Positions 1-9,850 of a stretch of DNA of 64,000 nt are shown here, one piece after another. Source of the stretch: Anabaena sp. PCC 7108 (GTDB taxonomy: Bacteria > Cyanobacteriota > Cyanobacteriia > Cyanobacteriales > Nostocaceae); NCBI RefSeq assembly GCF_000332135.1, contig NZ_KB235896.1, forward strand, positions 2,119,403-2,183,402, read 5' to 3'. The translations under genes and the position numbers were made by a program. Position 1 is the first letter of the stretch, and each line of letters begins with the position of its first letter. The notes beneath the pieces are model-generated. The model had not been told where the DNA came from. It did not search any database and saw only the letters and a list, made by a program, of their open reading frames with translations.

Positions 1-156
1 ATCTGTACCCATTTCTACGAAAGCGAAGCCGCGAACACGGCCAGTTTCCCGGTCGGTGGGAATCTGTACGCGCTTAACTGCACCATATTCTGCGAATACA
101 GCTGTTAGAGCTTCTTGTGTAACTTCGTAAGAAAGATTGCCTACGTAAACTGACAT
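1..156 (-). CDS. RRM-type RNA-binding protein, N-terminal part (runs off the window)
   Basis: The reverse strand starts with ATG at 156 and reads MSVYVGNLSYEV, then RGFAFVEM near the edge. These match the RNP2 (VYVGNL) and RNP1 (RGFAFVEM) motifs of a single RRM domain. It resembles the small cyanobacterial glycine-rich Rbp proteins, which bind RNA and are often cold-induced. Only about 52 residues are inside the window, so the C-terminus and any glycine-rich tail cannot be judged. The family call is secure; the exact paralogue is not. Confidence 0.9.
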   Translation of the reverse strand, partial: MSVYVGNLSYEVTQEALTAVFAEYGAVKRVQIPTDRETGRVRGFAFVEMGTD

Positions 157-589
157 AGATTACTTTGTATCCAAAACCATCGGGTGTAGAGATTTAGATT
201 TTGGAGAGAAGTCTGTAAATACCAAAAGGGAAAAACCTATCAATACTAACAACACACACTGCCGCCAAATCAAGTCTCACCTTTCTATAATTACACATCA
301 GCCCGAAATTTGGGGGAAATTTTTGTAAAATTTTTATAAAAAATTATTTCCGCTCTAGATAACCTCTCGTGACTACAGATTGCATCATTTTCATGTTAGG
401 TAAGAAAGGCAGGGACAAAGAGGGTTTTAGCTAGTTAATTATTCTGCACATTATTGCTCAAACCTTGTTTATTCCTGTCTTCTGCCTCCTACTTTACCCT
501 CAGGATAAATATTCACACCCACATACTTATTACAGATAAGAGTTTGAAAAAGCTGATAGCTGATTGGTGGAGCTTAAATGATGATCAGC
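157..589. other. Intergenic region containing the rbp 5' leader
   Basis: About 430 bases lie between the start of the RRM gene and the end of the lyase gene. No convincing gene is seen. The part next to the RRM gene is AT-rich with runs of A and T around 310-345, as expected for a long leader and promoter. A 66-codon open frame at 454-654 overlaps the lyase gene and has no recognisable protein features. Confidence 0.5.
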
Positions 590-1132
590 CTAAACTTCTA
601 ATCGCTTTTCCAAATATTGACCAATCATCAACTGTTCACCAGCACGGGAAATAATACTCTGTCTGGTGCGATATTTAGTACCAATGAACTTGATTTCTTC
701 CTCAAAAACTGAGCTATTATACTCAGTTCGCAAAGACAGGGTTTGAAAATTGGAGAAATAATATTGAGCCGTGACTGGTTTGGTTGTAGCGAAACCGCGA
801 TCACGGTACAAGACGTTTCCCAAAGCACCAAAAAGCGTACAGCCTTGAGATTCTTTTCTAGCTTTGAGTGTATCAGTACTTTGCCAACTCACTTCTGCAC
901 CACAGGTTAAAATCTCTAGATTTGCCAAATCATGTAACTGAGACAGGTTTTGCAATTCCTCGCAACCTTGTTGTAAAAACCGAATGGTGATGAGACTCTC
1001 TACCTCCTTGGTTTCTCCATGAGGCAGGGTGTAATATCGTCGTTCAGATCGCCACTGTCCTACTGAGGCTTGGAAAAATTCCGCAATCTGCTGTTCATTG
1101 GCAGTTTCGACAATTTGCAGGGATGATGTCAC
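590..1132 (-). CDS. Phycobiliprotein lyase, CpcS/CpeS family
   Basis: Proteins of this family attach phycocyanobilin or related bilins to cysteines of phycobiliproteins during phycobilisome assembly. The segment EFFQASVGQWRSERRYY near the N-terminus matches the start of the lipocalin-like CpcS/CpeS fold, and RDRGFA and GEQLMIGQYLE further on fit the family. I chose the GTG at 1130-1132 rather than the upstream ATG at 1210. It has an AAGGAAGG ribosome site at 1140-1147, spaced 7 bases, and gives about 180 residues, the usual family length. The paralogue (S-type subgroup) cannot be fixed by eye. It is a single gene with no phycobiliprotein genes beside it. Confidence 0.82.
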   Translation of the reverse strand: MTSSLQIVETANEQQIAEFFQASVGQWRSERRYYTLPHGETKEVESLITIRFLQQGCEELQNLSQLHDLANLEILTCGAEVSWQSTDTLKARKESQGCTLFGALGNVLYRDRGFATTKPVTAQYYFSNFQTLSLRTEYNSSVFEEEIKFIGTKYRTRQSIISRAGEQLMIGQYLEKRLEV

Positions 1133-1720
1133 TCTATTACCTTCCTTAAATATATGGTCGCTGTACTCTTGACTTTGTCTGCCAATATTGCTATGAGTAT
1201 AACGTCTCAAAAATCAATCTTTGTTTAATATTCTTAATATATACTCAAAAAGCATATAAATACCAGCCTTAGAGATACATTTTTAGATTCAGGAAATAGG
1301 GAAATAGAAAGAAAATCACCAATTACCTGGCTCTTTTAACCATGACTAATTTCCTATTACCCATTTCCAGAAAAATATTTATACTAATTTTATGATTTCA
1401 TAGTGTGTTAGCAATTATGTACATCTGTGAGACTCATATTTGATTTTTGTGAAAGTGTCCTGCACTTAGCGCTAACAAAACTCAGTAAACATATATCCCT
1501 TCTTTACTATTTCCTTGAACCCTGAGCTATTAGGAATCAAATCAGATGAGTACAGAGAATAATTTTGACAATTTAGTTTAGAAAAAATAGTGATTTTAAA
1601 TACAAAAACTGCCGAAAAAAGATTAAATATTACTTATTTTTCGGTAATTTATAGTATTTAAACTTATTGAATTATCAACAGATGTTGAACTGCAAAGACT
1701 CCCAAATAGGAGAAAAATTC
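1133..1720. other. Intergenic region between divergent genes
   Basis: This AT-rich stretch separates the leftward lyase and the rightward efflux operon, so it should hold both promoters. The ribosome site of the lyase lies at 1140-1147 and that of the adaptor gene (AGGAG) at 1708-1712. Short heptamer-like traces (ATTACC) occur near 1320-1365. No RNA gene or further ORF was recognised. Confidence 0.45.
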
Positions 1721-3106
1721 ATGATTTTGGATGGAAAAAAGCCGAAAAAATCGGTGAAAATACTAACGACCTTAATTACCAGCCCAGTCATGAACAACCA
1801 GACATTATTAATGATTTGTATGTTAGGACTGGCATTGCTGACAGGGAGTTGTGGTTCATCGCCAAAAGAATCAGCTGAAGCTCAATCTCAGCGGACTGGT
1901 GGAAGAGAACGCGCTAATGTGAAAACATCTGTAGATGTAGCGATCGCGCGAACAAGTCCTTTAAACGCCCCAGCAGAGTATATAGGTAACACCACAGCAT
2001 TTCGGATAGTTTCAGTGCGATCGCAAGTAGAAGGGCGACTACTAGCATTAAACCTAGATGTGGGAGATACAGTCCAACGAGGACAAATCATCAGCCAGTT
2101 AGATGATGTTCTCCTCAAGACAGGATTACAGCAAGCAGAAGCAGAACTAGCATCCCGTCAATCAGAAGTCGCCAGGGCTATGACCCAGGTAAGTAATGCT
2201 AACGCCGAAGTAGAAAAAGCGCGTTTAGAAGTAGTACAAGCCAAAGCAGATTCCCAAAGACAACAAAAATTATTGAAAGAGGGCGCAATTTCCGAACAAG
2301 CTGCCCAACAAGCTCAAACCAAAGCTCAAACAGCAGTCCAAGCCCTACAAGCCACCATTGAACAAGTCAGAACAGAAAAGCAAGCAGTCGCCGCCGCCCA
2401 AGGTATAGTATTTGCCCAGCAAGCAGCAGTTTCTGGCGCTAAAGAACGCCGTTCATACTCCCGCCTAATCTCCCCCATTACTGGCATAGTCATAGAAAAA
2501 GTCACAGAACCCGGTAATCTTCTGCAACCTGGAAACGAAGTCTTAAAAATTGGCGACTTCAGTCGGATTAAAGTCGTAGTTCAAGTTTCTGAATTAGAAC
2601 TAGGAAAAATTCAGGTTGGACAATCTGTACAAGTGCGATTAGATGCCTTCCCTGAGCAAACAATAATTGGTAGAGTGGCGCGGATTTCCCCATCTGCCGA
2701 TCCTACAGCCCGTTTAATCCCTATAGAAGTAGTAATTCCCAACAGTGGCGGCAAAATAGGCAGTGGACTACTAGCACGAGTTAATTTTGTTACCGAGACA
2801 CCACAGCGAGTAGTGGTTCCAGAAACAGCAATTAATGGCAACCAGAAAAAAAATCAGTTAGAAAACAACAATGCTAAGGTGTTTATTTTAGAAAAAACCG
2901 ATGGTAAATCCAACGTCAAAGAACGCTCTGTAACTTTAGGGAAAACATCTGATGGCAAAGTAGAAATTCTCTCTGGCTTACAACCAGGAGAAAGTTATGT
3001 GCTTCGCAGTAGTAAGCCTTTAAAAGATGGTGAAACTGTGAGTTTATCAATCTTGTCAGAAAAAGAATCGAAAGCACCGCAAAGAACAAAAAGTAAGAAT
3101 TTGTAA
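1721..3106 (+). CDS. RND efflux periplasmic adaptor (HlyD/MFP family), probable lipoprotein
   Basis: The membrane fusion subunit links the RND pump of the next gene to an outer-membrane channel. A hydrophobic segment ends in LTGSC (Cys44), a lipobox-like site. A lipoyl/barrel half-motif (RSQVEGRLLALNLDVGDTVQ) is followed by a long Ala/Gln-rich alpha-hairpin and the second half-motif (SPITGIVIEKVTEPGNLLQPG), then a beta-barrel domain. The start at 1721 has AGGAG at 1708-1712, spaced 8 bases. Longer frames begin only with TTG at 1667 or with an ATG at 1682 that lacks this site. A shorter start at 1790 would give a more typical lipoprotein signal. It is transcribed with the permease 55 bases downstream. 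Confidence 0.9.
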   Translation: MILDGKKPKKSVKILTTLITSPVMNNQTLLMICMLGLALLTGSCGSSPKESAEAQSQRTGGRERANVKTSVDVAIARTSPLNAPAEYIGNTTAFRIVSVRSQVEGRLLALNLDVGDTVQRGQIISQLDDVLLKTGLQQAEAELASRQSEVARAMTQVSNANAEVEKARLEVVQAKADSQRQQKLLKEGAISEQAAQQAQTKAQTAVQALQATIEQVRTEKQAVAAAQGIVFAQQAAVSGAKERRSYSRLISPITGIVIEKVTEPGNLLQPGNEVLKIGDFSRIKVVVQVSELELGKIQVGQSVQVRLDAFPEQTIIGRVARISPSADPTARLIPIEVVIPNSGGKIGSGLLARVNFVTETPQRVVVPETAINGNQKKNQLENNNAKVFILEKTDGKSNVKERSVTLGKTSDGKVEILSGLQPGESYVLRSSKPLKDGETVSLSILSEKESKAPQRTKSKNL

Positions 3107-3161
3107 ATTGTAGTTAGGAAATTTACTCTGCAAAAAGTAGTTTATTTTTCAATTTTTAAAG

Positions 3162-6100
3162 ATGCAGCAAACAAACAATAGTAGCGGATTTAGTATTAGT
3201 GCTATTTCTATCCGCCAACACATCGGCACACTCATGCTCACCTTGGCTGTGATTGTCATGGGCGTATTTTTCATTATTCGTTTACCTGTAGATTTACTCC
3301 CATCTATTACTTATCCCCGCATTGGGGTACGGATAGAAGCCCCAGGAATTTCTCCAGAAGTAGCAGTTGATGAAGTCACCAAACGTTTAGAAGAAGCCTT
3401 TTCTGCGACTGAAGGTGTAATTCAGGTTTTTTCCCAAACCCGTGAAGGTCAAATTAGTTTGGATTTATACTTTCGACCGGGAGGAAATATTGACCAAGCC
3501 CTTAATGATGCCACAGCATCCTTTAACCGGGCTAGAAACCGATTACCAGATAATATTGGAGAAGCACGGGTATTTAAAATAGATCCTTCTCAATTACCTG
3601 TTTATGAATTTGCAATCACTTCACCCACCCTTAAAGGTGTTGATTTACGAGTTTTTGCCGAAGAAGAACTAGCCCGTGAATTGGGGGTGGTAGAGGGAGT
3701 TGCCGGCGTAAGTGTATCAGGAGGAGTGAAAGAAGAAGTCAGGGTAAATATTGATTTAGACCGCCTCCAAGCCGTTGGTGTGGGTTTGACAGATGTACTC
3801 AATGAACTCCAAAACCGCAATCAAGATATTTCCGGTGGTCGAATTTTAGGAACAAATTCAGAAGCTTTGACCCGGACTGTGGGACGCTTCCAAAGTGCTG
3901 ATGAACTTAATAATCTTTCCTTTGAAGTATCCGCGCCAAATTCTGCTATCAAAAACCGTGTTTACTTGCGCGACTTTGCAGAAGTTATTGATGGGTCAGA
4001 AAAACAGCGCGTCTATGTTTTCCTCAATGGCGAAGAAGCAGTAAAAGTCAGCGTTCAAAAACAGCCTGATGCTAACACCATCAACGTTGTCGATGGCGTG
4101 AAAAAACGTCTAGCAGAACTGCAAAAAGGGGGTGTGATTCCTGTAGAAGCAAGTCTCACAGCTACCTTAGATGAATCAAAATTTATCCGTAATTCCATAG
4201 CGAATGTGACTACTTCTGGGTTAATTGGCTCAGGTTTAGCCGCGATCGCAGTTTTACTCTTTTTGGGTTCTTTACGTCAAACCTTTATTATTGTTGTCGC
4301 CATTCCCCTAGCATCTTTAACAGCAATTATCTTCATGGGTTTATTTGGCTTGTCACTTAACGTTTTTAGCTTAGGTGGTTTAGCATTAGGCGTGGGAATT
4401 GTGGTTGATAATTCCATCGTCATGTTAGAAAACATAGCTGAGGGAATTAGTCAAGTAAAAATTCGCAATCAAGATTCAAAATTATCGGCTGCATCAATTA
4501 TTCAACAATCTGAAGACAGCAGCCGAGAAGTAGAATCAGCTTTAGTTGCTTCCACCAGTACTAATTTAGTTGCAGTATTGCCATTTTTATTAATTGGTGG
4601 TTTTATCTCATTACTCTTCAACGAGTTAATTCTCACCATCAGCTTTTCCGTAGCGGCTTCAATTTTAATCGCCGTTACCGTTGTTCCCATGCTGACATCG
4701 CGCTTATTAAGTCTACCCGTTTCCAGTTCCCTGAATAATTTTTGGCCATTGCGGGTATTTAATAGCCGTTTTGAAGCAGCAACAAGAGCTTATAGTAGTT
4801 TTTTAGGCGGTATATTGCGCTGGAGATTGTTGACAATTGCGATCGCTATTATTGCATTAGGTGGTGGAAGTTTGTGGATAGCTCCTCAAATTCCCCAAGA
4901 AATTCTCCCTCGCATCAATACCGGACAAGTCAACTTAATTGCCCAGTTTCCCCCCGGTATACCCTTAGAAACTAACCAAAAAGTCATGAAAGCTGTAGAT
5001 GACATTCTCCGTCAACAGCCAGAAACGGAATATGTATTTTCTACAGTTGGCGGTTTTCTTTTTGGTAACAATAGCAGTGCTAACCCTCTGCGAAGTTCCA
5101 GTACTATTACCCTTAAACCAGGCTCAAATGTAGAGACTTATGTTGAACGTGTCACCAAAGAATTTAGCAAACTGAACTTAGTAGATATTCGTCTCCGTCT
5201 CACCCCTGGACAAGTGCGGGGTTTAATTCTTAACAACTCCCCTATCCGCAACGCTGATGTTGACATCATTCTCCAAGGAAATGACTCCGACACTTTAGAA
5301 CAAGCCGGTCGGGAATTATTAGCAAATTTAGAACAAAAAGCCACCGCAGTCCGTTTCCGTCCTGACGCAGATGCGCGTCAACCAGAAATTCAGATATTAC
5401 CCGACTGGGAAAGAGTTGCAAAAGTTGGTTTAAATACCAAAGATATCGGAGACACAATCCAGACCGCAATTGAAGGTAGTATACCCACCCAGCTACAACG
5501 CAATAACCGTTTAGTTGATGTCCGAGTACAATTAAACGAAGCTTCTGTACAATCAACTTCTCAGTTAGAGAGATTACCTCTATTTGTGGAAGGTAATCAA
5601 CAAATCCGTTTAAGTGATGTAGCGAAAATTGCCGAAGCTCAAGCACCAGGAGAAATTCAACGGATTAATCAGCGTCAAGTCTTCCTCATAGCTGGTAATT
5701 TGGCAGAGGGTGCTAGTCTCAGTCAAGCCTTAGTTCAAGTTAATAAAGTTCTCGAAAGTGTAGATTTCCCAGCAGGTGTAAGTCGCTTACCCAGTGCGAC
5801 AGCTGAATCTAATCAAGAACTACAAAACTCGCTACAACTCTTAGGGGGATTAGCTATCTTCTTAGTCTTTGTAGTTATGGCTGTACAATACAATTCCCTC
5901 GTAGACCCTTTGGTAATTTTGTTTACTATTCCTCTGGCATTAGCTGGGGGTATTTTTGGGTTGTATATTACTGAAACTGCCATTGGCGCAACAGTAGTTG
6001 TCGGTGCGGTCTTGTTAGTAGGTATTGTGGTTAACAACGCCATTATTATGGTGGAACTAGCTAATCAACTTCGGGAACGAGAACACATTGACCGCAAAAC

Positions 6101-6377
6101 CGCAATTTTAAAAGCCGCACCCCAGCGTTTACGACCTATTTTGATGACAACCATTACCACTGTTTTAGGTATGTTCCCTCTCGCATTGGGAATTGGAGAA
6201 GGTTCAGAATTTCTCCAACCATTGGGTGTGGTCGTATTTTCTGGTTTGTCTTTAGCAACGCTGCTAACGCTGTTTATAATTCCCTGTTTTTATACTCTGC
6301 TACATGATTTAATCGGTGGACGTTGGGCAAAACCTGTAGTTATCAGATTGCGAATTTGGAAGAAAAAATATCAGTAG
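3162..6377 (+). CDS. RND multidrug/solute efflux permease (AcrB-like)
   Basis: This 1071-residue inner-membrane proton antiporter is full length for the hydrophobe/amphiphile efflux family. It has TM1 near residues 20-40, two large periplasmic loops, and two clusters of TM helices (about 340-540 and 870-1050). TM4 carries GVGIVVDNSIVMLEN, where AcrB has two adjacent aspartates. Here the second is Asn, a variant seen in other RND branches. It forms an operon with the preceding adaptor. No outer-membrane TolC-like gene follows, so the channel is probably encoded elsewhere. Substrate unknown. Confidence 0.93.
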   Translation: MQQTNNSSGFSISAISIRQHIGTLMLTLAVIVMGVFFIIRLPVDLLPSITYPRIGVRIEAPGISPEVAVDEVTKRLEEAFSATEGVIQVFSQTREGQISLDLYFRPGGNIDQALNDATASFNRARNRLPDNIGEARVFKIDPSQLPVYEFAITSPTLKGVDLRVFAEEELARELGVVEGVAGVSVSGGVKEEVRVNIDLDRLQAVGVGLTDVLNELQNRNQDISGGRILGTNSEALTRTVGRFQSADELNNLSFEVSAPNSAIKNRVYLRDFAEVIDGSEKQRVYVFLNGEEAVKVSVQKQPDANTINVVDGVKKRLAELQKGGVIPVEASLTATLDESKFIRNSIANVTTSGLIGSGLAAIAVLLFLGSLRQTFIIVVAIPLASLTAIIFMGLFGLSLNVFSLGGLALGVGIVVDNSIVMLENIAEGISQVKIRNQDSKLSAASIIQQSEDSSREVESALVASTSTNLVAVLPFLLIGGFISLLFNELILTISFSVAASILIAVTVVPMLTSRLLSLPVSSSLNNFWPLRVFNSRFEAATRAYSSFLGGILRWRLLTIAIAIIALGGGSLWIAPQIPQEILPRINTGQVNLIAQFPPGIPLETNQKVMKAVDDILRQQPETEYVFSTVGGFLFGNNSSANPLRSSSTITLKPGSNVETYVERVTKEFSKLNLVDIRLRLTPGQVRGLILNNSPIRNADVDIILQGNDSDTLEQAGRELLANLEQKATAVRFRPDADARQPEIQILPDWERVAKVGLNTKDIGDTIQTAIEGSIPTQLQRNNRLVDVRVQLNEASVQSTSQLERLPLFVEGNQQIRLSDVAKIAEAQAPGEIQRINQRQVFLIAGNLAEGASLSQALVQVNKVLESVDFPAGVSRLPSATAESNQELQNSLQLLGGLAIFLVFVVMAVQYNSLVDPLVILFTIPLALAGGIFGLYITETAIGATVVVGAVLLVGIVVNNAIIMVELANQLREREHIDRKTAILKAAPQRLRPILMTTITTVLGMFPLALGIGEGSEFLQPLGVVVFSGLSLATLLTLFIIPCFYTLLHDLIGGRWAKPVVIRLRIWKKKYQ

Positions 6378-6397
6378 GGGCTTATTGCAATACGTGC

Positions 6398-7453
6398 TTA
6401 CACCAATTCTCTATACACTGCTAATGTTTCCTCATGAACACGAGCAATATTCAGCCAATCGAGGTTTTGCTTTGCTCTATATTTCCACTCTTGAAGTGTA
6501 TCTGGTTTACTCAATAATTTGACTAATTCTCCAGCTAAGGCTTGACTATCTTTAGCTGGTACTAAAATTCCAGCTTCTCCATTGTCCAATGCTTCTGGGA
6601 TGCCATCTACCTCTGTAGCAACAATAGCTACCCCTGCTTCTCTAGCTTCTGAAAGTACTAGAGGACAAGGATCTCGGTGAGAAGCCAAAACAAAAATATC
6701 ACAAGCCAGGAGATAACATTGCGGTTCCGGTTGAAATCCTTCAAAATGGATACGATTGCTGACAGAAGTTGCTTGGGCTTGGGCTGCAAACATCTCTCTA
6801 TCTGGACCATTTCCCACTAGATAAAGATGTCCTTCGGGAAACTCTGGGGCAATTTGCTCAAAAGCAGCAATTAACTCGGTGATACCTTTCCTTGTATACA
6901 TTCCCGCTACCGTTGCGATCGCAGGACGTTGTAAATTTAAAGGTTGATAATCTGATATTTTTCGAGTCCGAGGACTTCCCAAAGTCCCATTACGTACTAC
7001 CCGTAATTTATTTTCAGGAATACCACGTTGCACCATTGAAGTTTTCACAGCTTGACTAACAGCAATGACTCTATCTGCTAAACCCATTAATAAGCTAGAA
7101 CGTTGAAATTCATTATGTACTGTGGAAATTAAAGCATATCTATTTTTTAGTCTTAAGATACTTGCTAAAACTATCCCAGTCATCATATGAGCATGAACAA
7201 TATCGGGCTGAAACTGTTGTACAATTTTCCGATAAGCTACTGCTGCTTTAATAATATTGTTCGGGTTCCGACTTTGGTCTATTTCGTAGTGTTTGACACC
7301 AAATTTGTATAATAATGTTTCATACTCTCCCCCACCAGAAATTACAGCTACATCATGACCATTTTTTGCTTGTAAACAGGCAATGTCTACAGCTACATTG
7401 ACGATGCCATTACCGATTTCTTGAACATGATTCAATATGTGGATGATTCGCAT
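6398..7453 (-). CDS. Glycosyltransferase family 4 (GT-B fold)
   Basis: A 351-residue retaining glycosyltransferase. The N-terminal acceptor domain contains DIVHAHMMTGIV. The C-terminal nucleotide-sugar domain has LYLVGNGPDREMF and the family E-x7-E region near HRDPCPLVLSEAREAGVAIVA, followed by EVDGIPEAL. Such enzymes build cell-surface polysaccharide or glycolipid. The neighbours give no hint of the acceptor. The gene converges on the efflux operon with only 20 bases between stops. Confidence 0.88.
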   Translation of the reverse strand: MRIIHILNHVQEIGNGIVNVAVDIACLQAKNGHDVAVISGGGEYETLLYKFGVKHYEIDQSRNPNNIIKAAVAYRKIVQQFQPDIVHAHMMTGIVLASILRLKNRYALISTVHNEFQRSSLLMGLADRVIAVSQAVKTSMVQRGIPENKLRVVRNGTLGSPRTRKISDYQPLNLQRPAIATVAGMYTRKGITELIAAFEQIAPEFPEGHLYLVGNGPDREMFAAQAQATSVSNRIHFEGFQPEPQCYLLACDIFVLASHRDPCPLVLSEAREAGVAIVATEVDGIPEALDNGEAGILVPAKDSQALAGELVKLLSKPDTLQEWKYRAKQNLDWLNIARVHEETLAVYRELV

Positions 7454-8200
7454 TATTTTGGAAATTGATGTTGAAAATTTACAATTAAGTAGAAAGGCAC
7501 AAATAAAGATAACTATGTAATTAAATATGCATTAATAATTGATGCAGGAAAATGTCCCCCCATAATTTTAGGGAGAATCAAACTACAAATTGGTACGTAA
7601 TTTATTACAGATGCTTATCTGACTAAATAAGAACAATACAAAAGAAAATAATCATCCTTATTTTCTACTAATTTCTATGTTCTTCACCAGTTTTATGATA
7701 TTACAATCTATATTTCTGCTCGATGATATACAGCCTGATTTTATTTTTTATATTTTTATAAATGTAATTGAACTCAACCCAAGATTCTCTGATACTGCCA
7801 ACTGTAAAAACTATTTCATGGCAATAATAGAAAAACGTTTATGTATCTTGCGGACGGAGATTGCTACAGCTTGATAGTGTGGGTTAAGCGCACAAAATAA
7901 GATGATAAATATCAAGATTTGCTCCTGTTGCTTTGTAAATCACTATTTACAAAAATGGAAAAATGCGCTAAAATCTGCTGAATTGCATTTTTTAATGAAT
8001 AAGTATATTCTGAGTGCGATTAAGAGAAGCCTTGGAAAGTCATAAAAATTACCAAAATACCTGTCCTTCCCACAAGAAGATACATTGTTCGGCATTTTCA
8101 ACAGCAACCAACATTAATAATCTGAAATAGCTGGACTGTCAGGCAGTTATGGATTTATGATTAGTGATCGTGAGTTTTTTTCGGAAAATTTGGAGAAACT
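7454..8200. other. Intergenic region upstream of rplS
   Basis: About 750 AT-rich bases lie between the divergent glycosyltransferase and rplS, so both promoters should lie here. A 65-codon open frame at 7677-7874 is rich in Ile/Phe, has no ribosome site and no recognisable domain. I do not call it. Nothing else is recognised. Confidence 0.4.
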
Positions 8201-8563
8201 ATGAACGCTCAAGAGATTATTCGCTCAATTGAAGCGGAACAAATAAAATCTGATTTGCCCCAAATTTATGTGGGTGACACAGTAAAGGTAGGAGTAAAAA
8301 TTAAAGAAGGCGAGAAGTACCGCGTTCAACCTTACGAAGGAGTGGTAATCGCTAGACGTAATGGCGGAATTAATGAAACTATTACCGTCCGTAAAGTTTT
8401 TCAAGGTGTCGGTGTTGAGCGCGTATTCTTGTTACACTCTCCCCGGATTGACAGTATAAAAGTATTGCGACGTGGTAAAGTAAGACGCGCTAAACTATAT
8501 TATCTGCGCGATCGCGTCGGTAAAGCTACCCGGATTAAACAAAGGTTTGACCGCTCTTTGTGA
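8201..8563 (+). CDS. rplS: 50S ribosomal protein L19
   Basis: L19 sits at the interface of the ribosomal subunits. At 120 residues it has normal bacterial length. The central [20 protein letters not shown] and the C-terminal [15 protein letters not shown] are hallmark L19 segments. The ATG at 8201 is preceded by GGAG with good spacing. It opens the translation/secretion cluster that continues with tRNA-Trp, secE and nusG, a common cyanobacterial arrangement. Confidence 0.97.
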   Translation: MNAQEIIRSIEAEQIKSDLPQIYVGDTVKVGVKIKEGEKYRVQPYEGVVIARRNGGINETITVRKVFQGVGVERVFLLHSPRIDSIKVLRRGKVRRAKLYYLRDRVGKATRIKQRFDRSL

Positions 8564-8600
8564 TTCAACCCGCCCAAGCGAGGAGAGAAATCTCAGCCTC

Positions 8601-8630
8601 CAAGCGGCATCTGCCGCTAACTTGCTTTTT
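8601..8630 (+). terminator. Possible terminator after rplS
   Basis: The near-palindrome AGCGGCATCTGCCGCT at 8603-8618 lies within an outer CAAG...CTTG pair and is followed by CTTTTT at 8625-8630. It looks like a rho-independent terminator with an imperfect lower stem. Confidence 0.45.
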
Positions 8631-8714
8631 AAACAAAATTAAGTTACAATCAGAGTCGAAATTGCGTTAGAATAAAAAAAGTTCAGCGCAATGACCGGAA
8701 CAAAGACAGCTTGT

Positions 8715-8787
8715 GCGCTCTTAGTTCAGTTGGTAGAACGCAGGTCTCCAAAACCTGATGTCGGGGGTTCAAGTCCTCCAGGGCGCG
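8715..8787 (+). tRNA. trnW: tRNA-Trp (anticodon CCA)
   Basis: A 73-base cloverleaf. The 7-bp acceptor stem is GCGCTCT / AGGGCGC with discriminator G at 8787. The D arm is GTTC-AGTTGGTA-GAAC. The anticodon stem CAGGT/ACCTG has the loop CTCCAAA, giving anticodon CCA at 8748-8750. The T arm contains GGTTCAAGTCC. The 3' CCA is not encoded. Placement directly upstream of secE-nusG is typical for cyanobacteria. Confidence 0.96.
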
Positions 8788-8972
8788 CTTAAAAGCAAAA
8801 AATACTGCCCGAAACGAAAACGCATCTGCTACAATTGCATTTAGCGTTGAATATTTCGGGTATATTTATTTTTGCTTGCAGCTTATTTGTTTCCATTAAA
8901 TAGGGTCGAAGCTGTAAACCTTGACGAAAACTAGCAAGGTGTGGCTATCTAAGAAATGGGGGGATAACGACC

Positions 8973-9194
8973 TTGGCCAAAAAAAATGAAGCAGAAATGC
9001 CAGAAACAAGCAATGGGTTTAGCTTAAACAATTTCTTCCAAGGAACAAAAGAAGAACTTGAGAAAGTAGTTTGGCCTAGTCGGCAGCAACTGGTGAGCGA
9101 ATCAGCAGCTGTATTGTTAATGGTGACACTCTCCGCATCTTTGATATATTTGGTCGATGGATTGTTTGCGTGGGCAGCAAAACAGGTATTCTGA
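8973..9194 (+). CDS. secE: Preprotein translocase subunit SecE
   Basis: A 73-residue one-TM SecE, the small clamp subunit of the SecYEG channel. The conserved KEELEKVVWPSRQQL amphipathic helix precedes a single membrane span (AAVLLMVTLSASLIYLVD). The frame starts with TTG at 8973 behind a G-rich stretch at 8958-8963. The only other in-frame candidate is an ATG at 8997, which would remove eight residues. The TGA stop overlaps the nusG ATG (TGATG), suggesting translational coupling. Confidence 0.93.
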   Translation: MAKKNEAEMPETSNGFSLNNFFQGTKEELEKVVWPSRQQLVSESAAVLLMVTLSASLIYLVDGLFAWAAKQVF

Positions 9195-9844
9195 TGACTT
9201 CTGCAACAGACGAACCACGGGATACGTTGCAGTCAGAGGAAGCACTAGAAACAGCGCTCAAGGAAGCACGCTGGTATGCAGTGCAAGTAGCCTCAGGCTG
9301 TGAGAAGCGCGTGAAAACAAATTTAGAGCAGCGCATCCAAACCTTTGATGTCGCTGACAAAATCATCCAAGTGGAAATTCCACATACGCCAGCGGTAAAA
9401 ATCCGTAAAGATGGTAGCCGCCAGCATACAGAAGAAAAGGTTTTTCCTGGTTATGTGCTAGTGCGGTTAATTTTAGATCCGGCAACTAAGCAAATTCCCG
9501 ATGATACATGGCAGGTGGTACGAAACACCTCTCACGTAATTAATTTTGTGGGAGCAGAGCAAAAACGTGGCACCGGCAAGGGTCGTGGTCACGTTAAACC
9601 AGTACCACTGAGCAATTCAGAAGTAGAACGTATATTCAAACAAACCAGTGAACAAGAGCCATTAGTCAAAATTGACATGGCAACAGGTGATAAGATCATT
9701 GTACTTTCTGGTCCATTTAAGGACTTTGAAGGCGAGGTGATTGAAGTTTCGCCAGAACGAAGTAAGCTAAAAGCTCTACTCTCGATTTTCGGACGAGATA
9801 CACCAGTAGAATTGGAATTTAATCAGGTAGAAAAACAGAGCTAA
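9194..9844 (+). CDS. nusG: Transcription termination/antitermination factor NusG
   Basis: NusG binds RNA polymerase and links it to Rho or to ribosomes. The N-terminal NGN domain contains WYAVQVASGCEKRVKTNLEQR, and EKVFPGYVLVR is diagnostic. The C-terminal KOW domain has GDKIIVLSGPFKDFEGEV. I start at the ATG at 9194, which overlaps the secE stop by one base, rather than at an in-frame GTG at 9170 inside secE. The product is 216 residues. Confidence 0.96.
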   Translation: MTSATDEPRDTLQSEEALETALKEARWYAVQVASGCEKRVKTNLEQRIQTFDVADKIIQVEIPHTPAVKIRKDGSRQHTEEKVFPGYVLVRLILDPATKQIPDDTWQVVRNTSHVINFVGAEQKRGTGKGRGHVKPVPLSNSEVERIFKQTSEQEPLVKIDMATGDKIIVLSGPFKDFEGEVIEVSPERSKLKALLSIFGRDTPVELEFNQVEKQS

Positions 9845-9850
9845 ATCCAA

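Noticed and set aside
454-654. 66-codon forward open frame
   Set aside because: It overlaps the lyase gene on the other strand, has no ribosome site and no protein-like pattern.
1667-1720. Longer start of the efflux adaptor
   Set aside because: The TTG start lacks a ribosome site, while the ATG at 1721 has AGGAG at ideal spacing.
7677-7874. 65-codon open frame upstream of rplS
   Set aside because: AT-rich low-complexity translation, no ribosome site, no recognisable domain.
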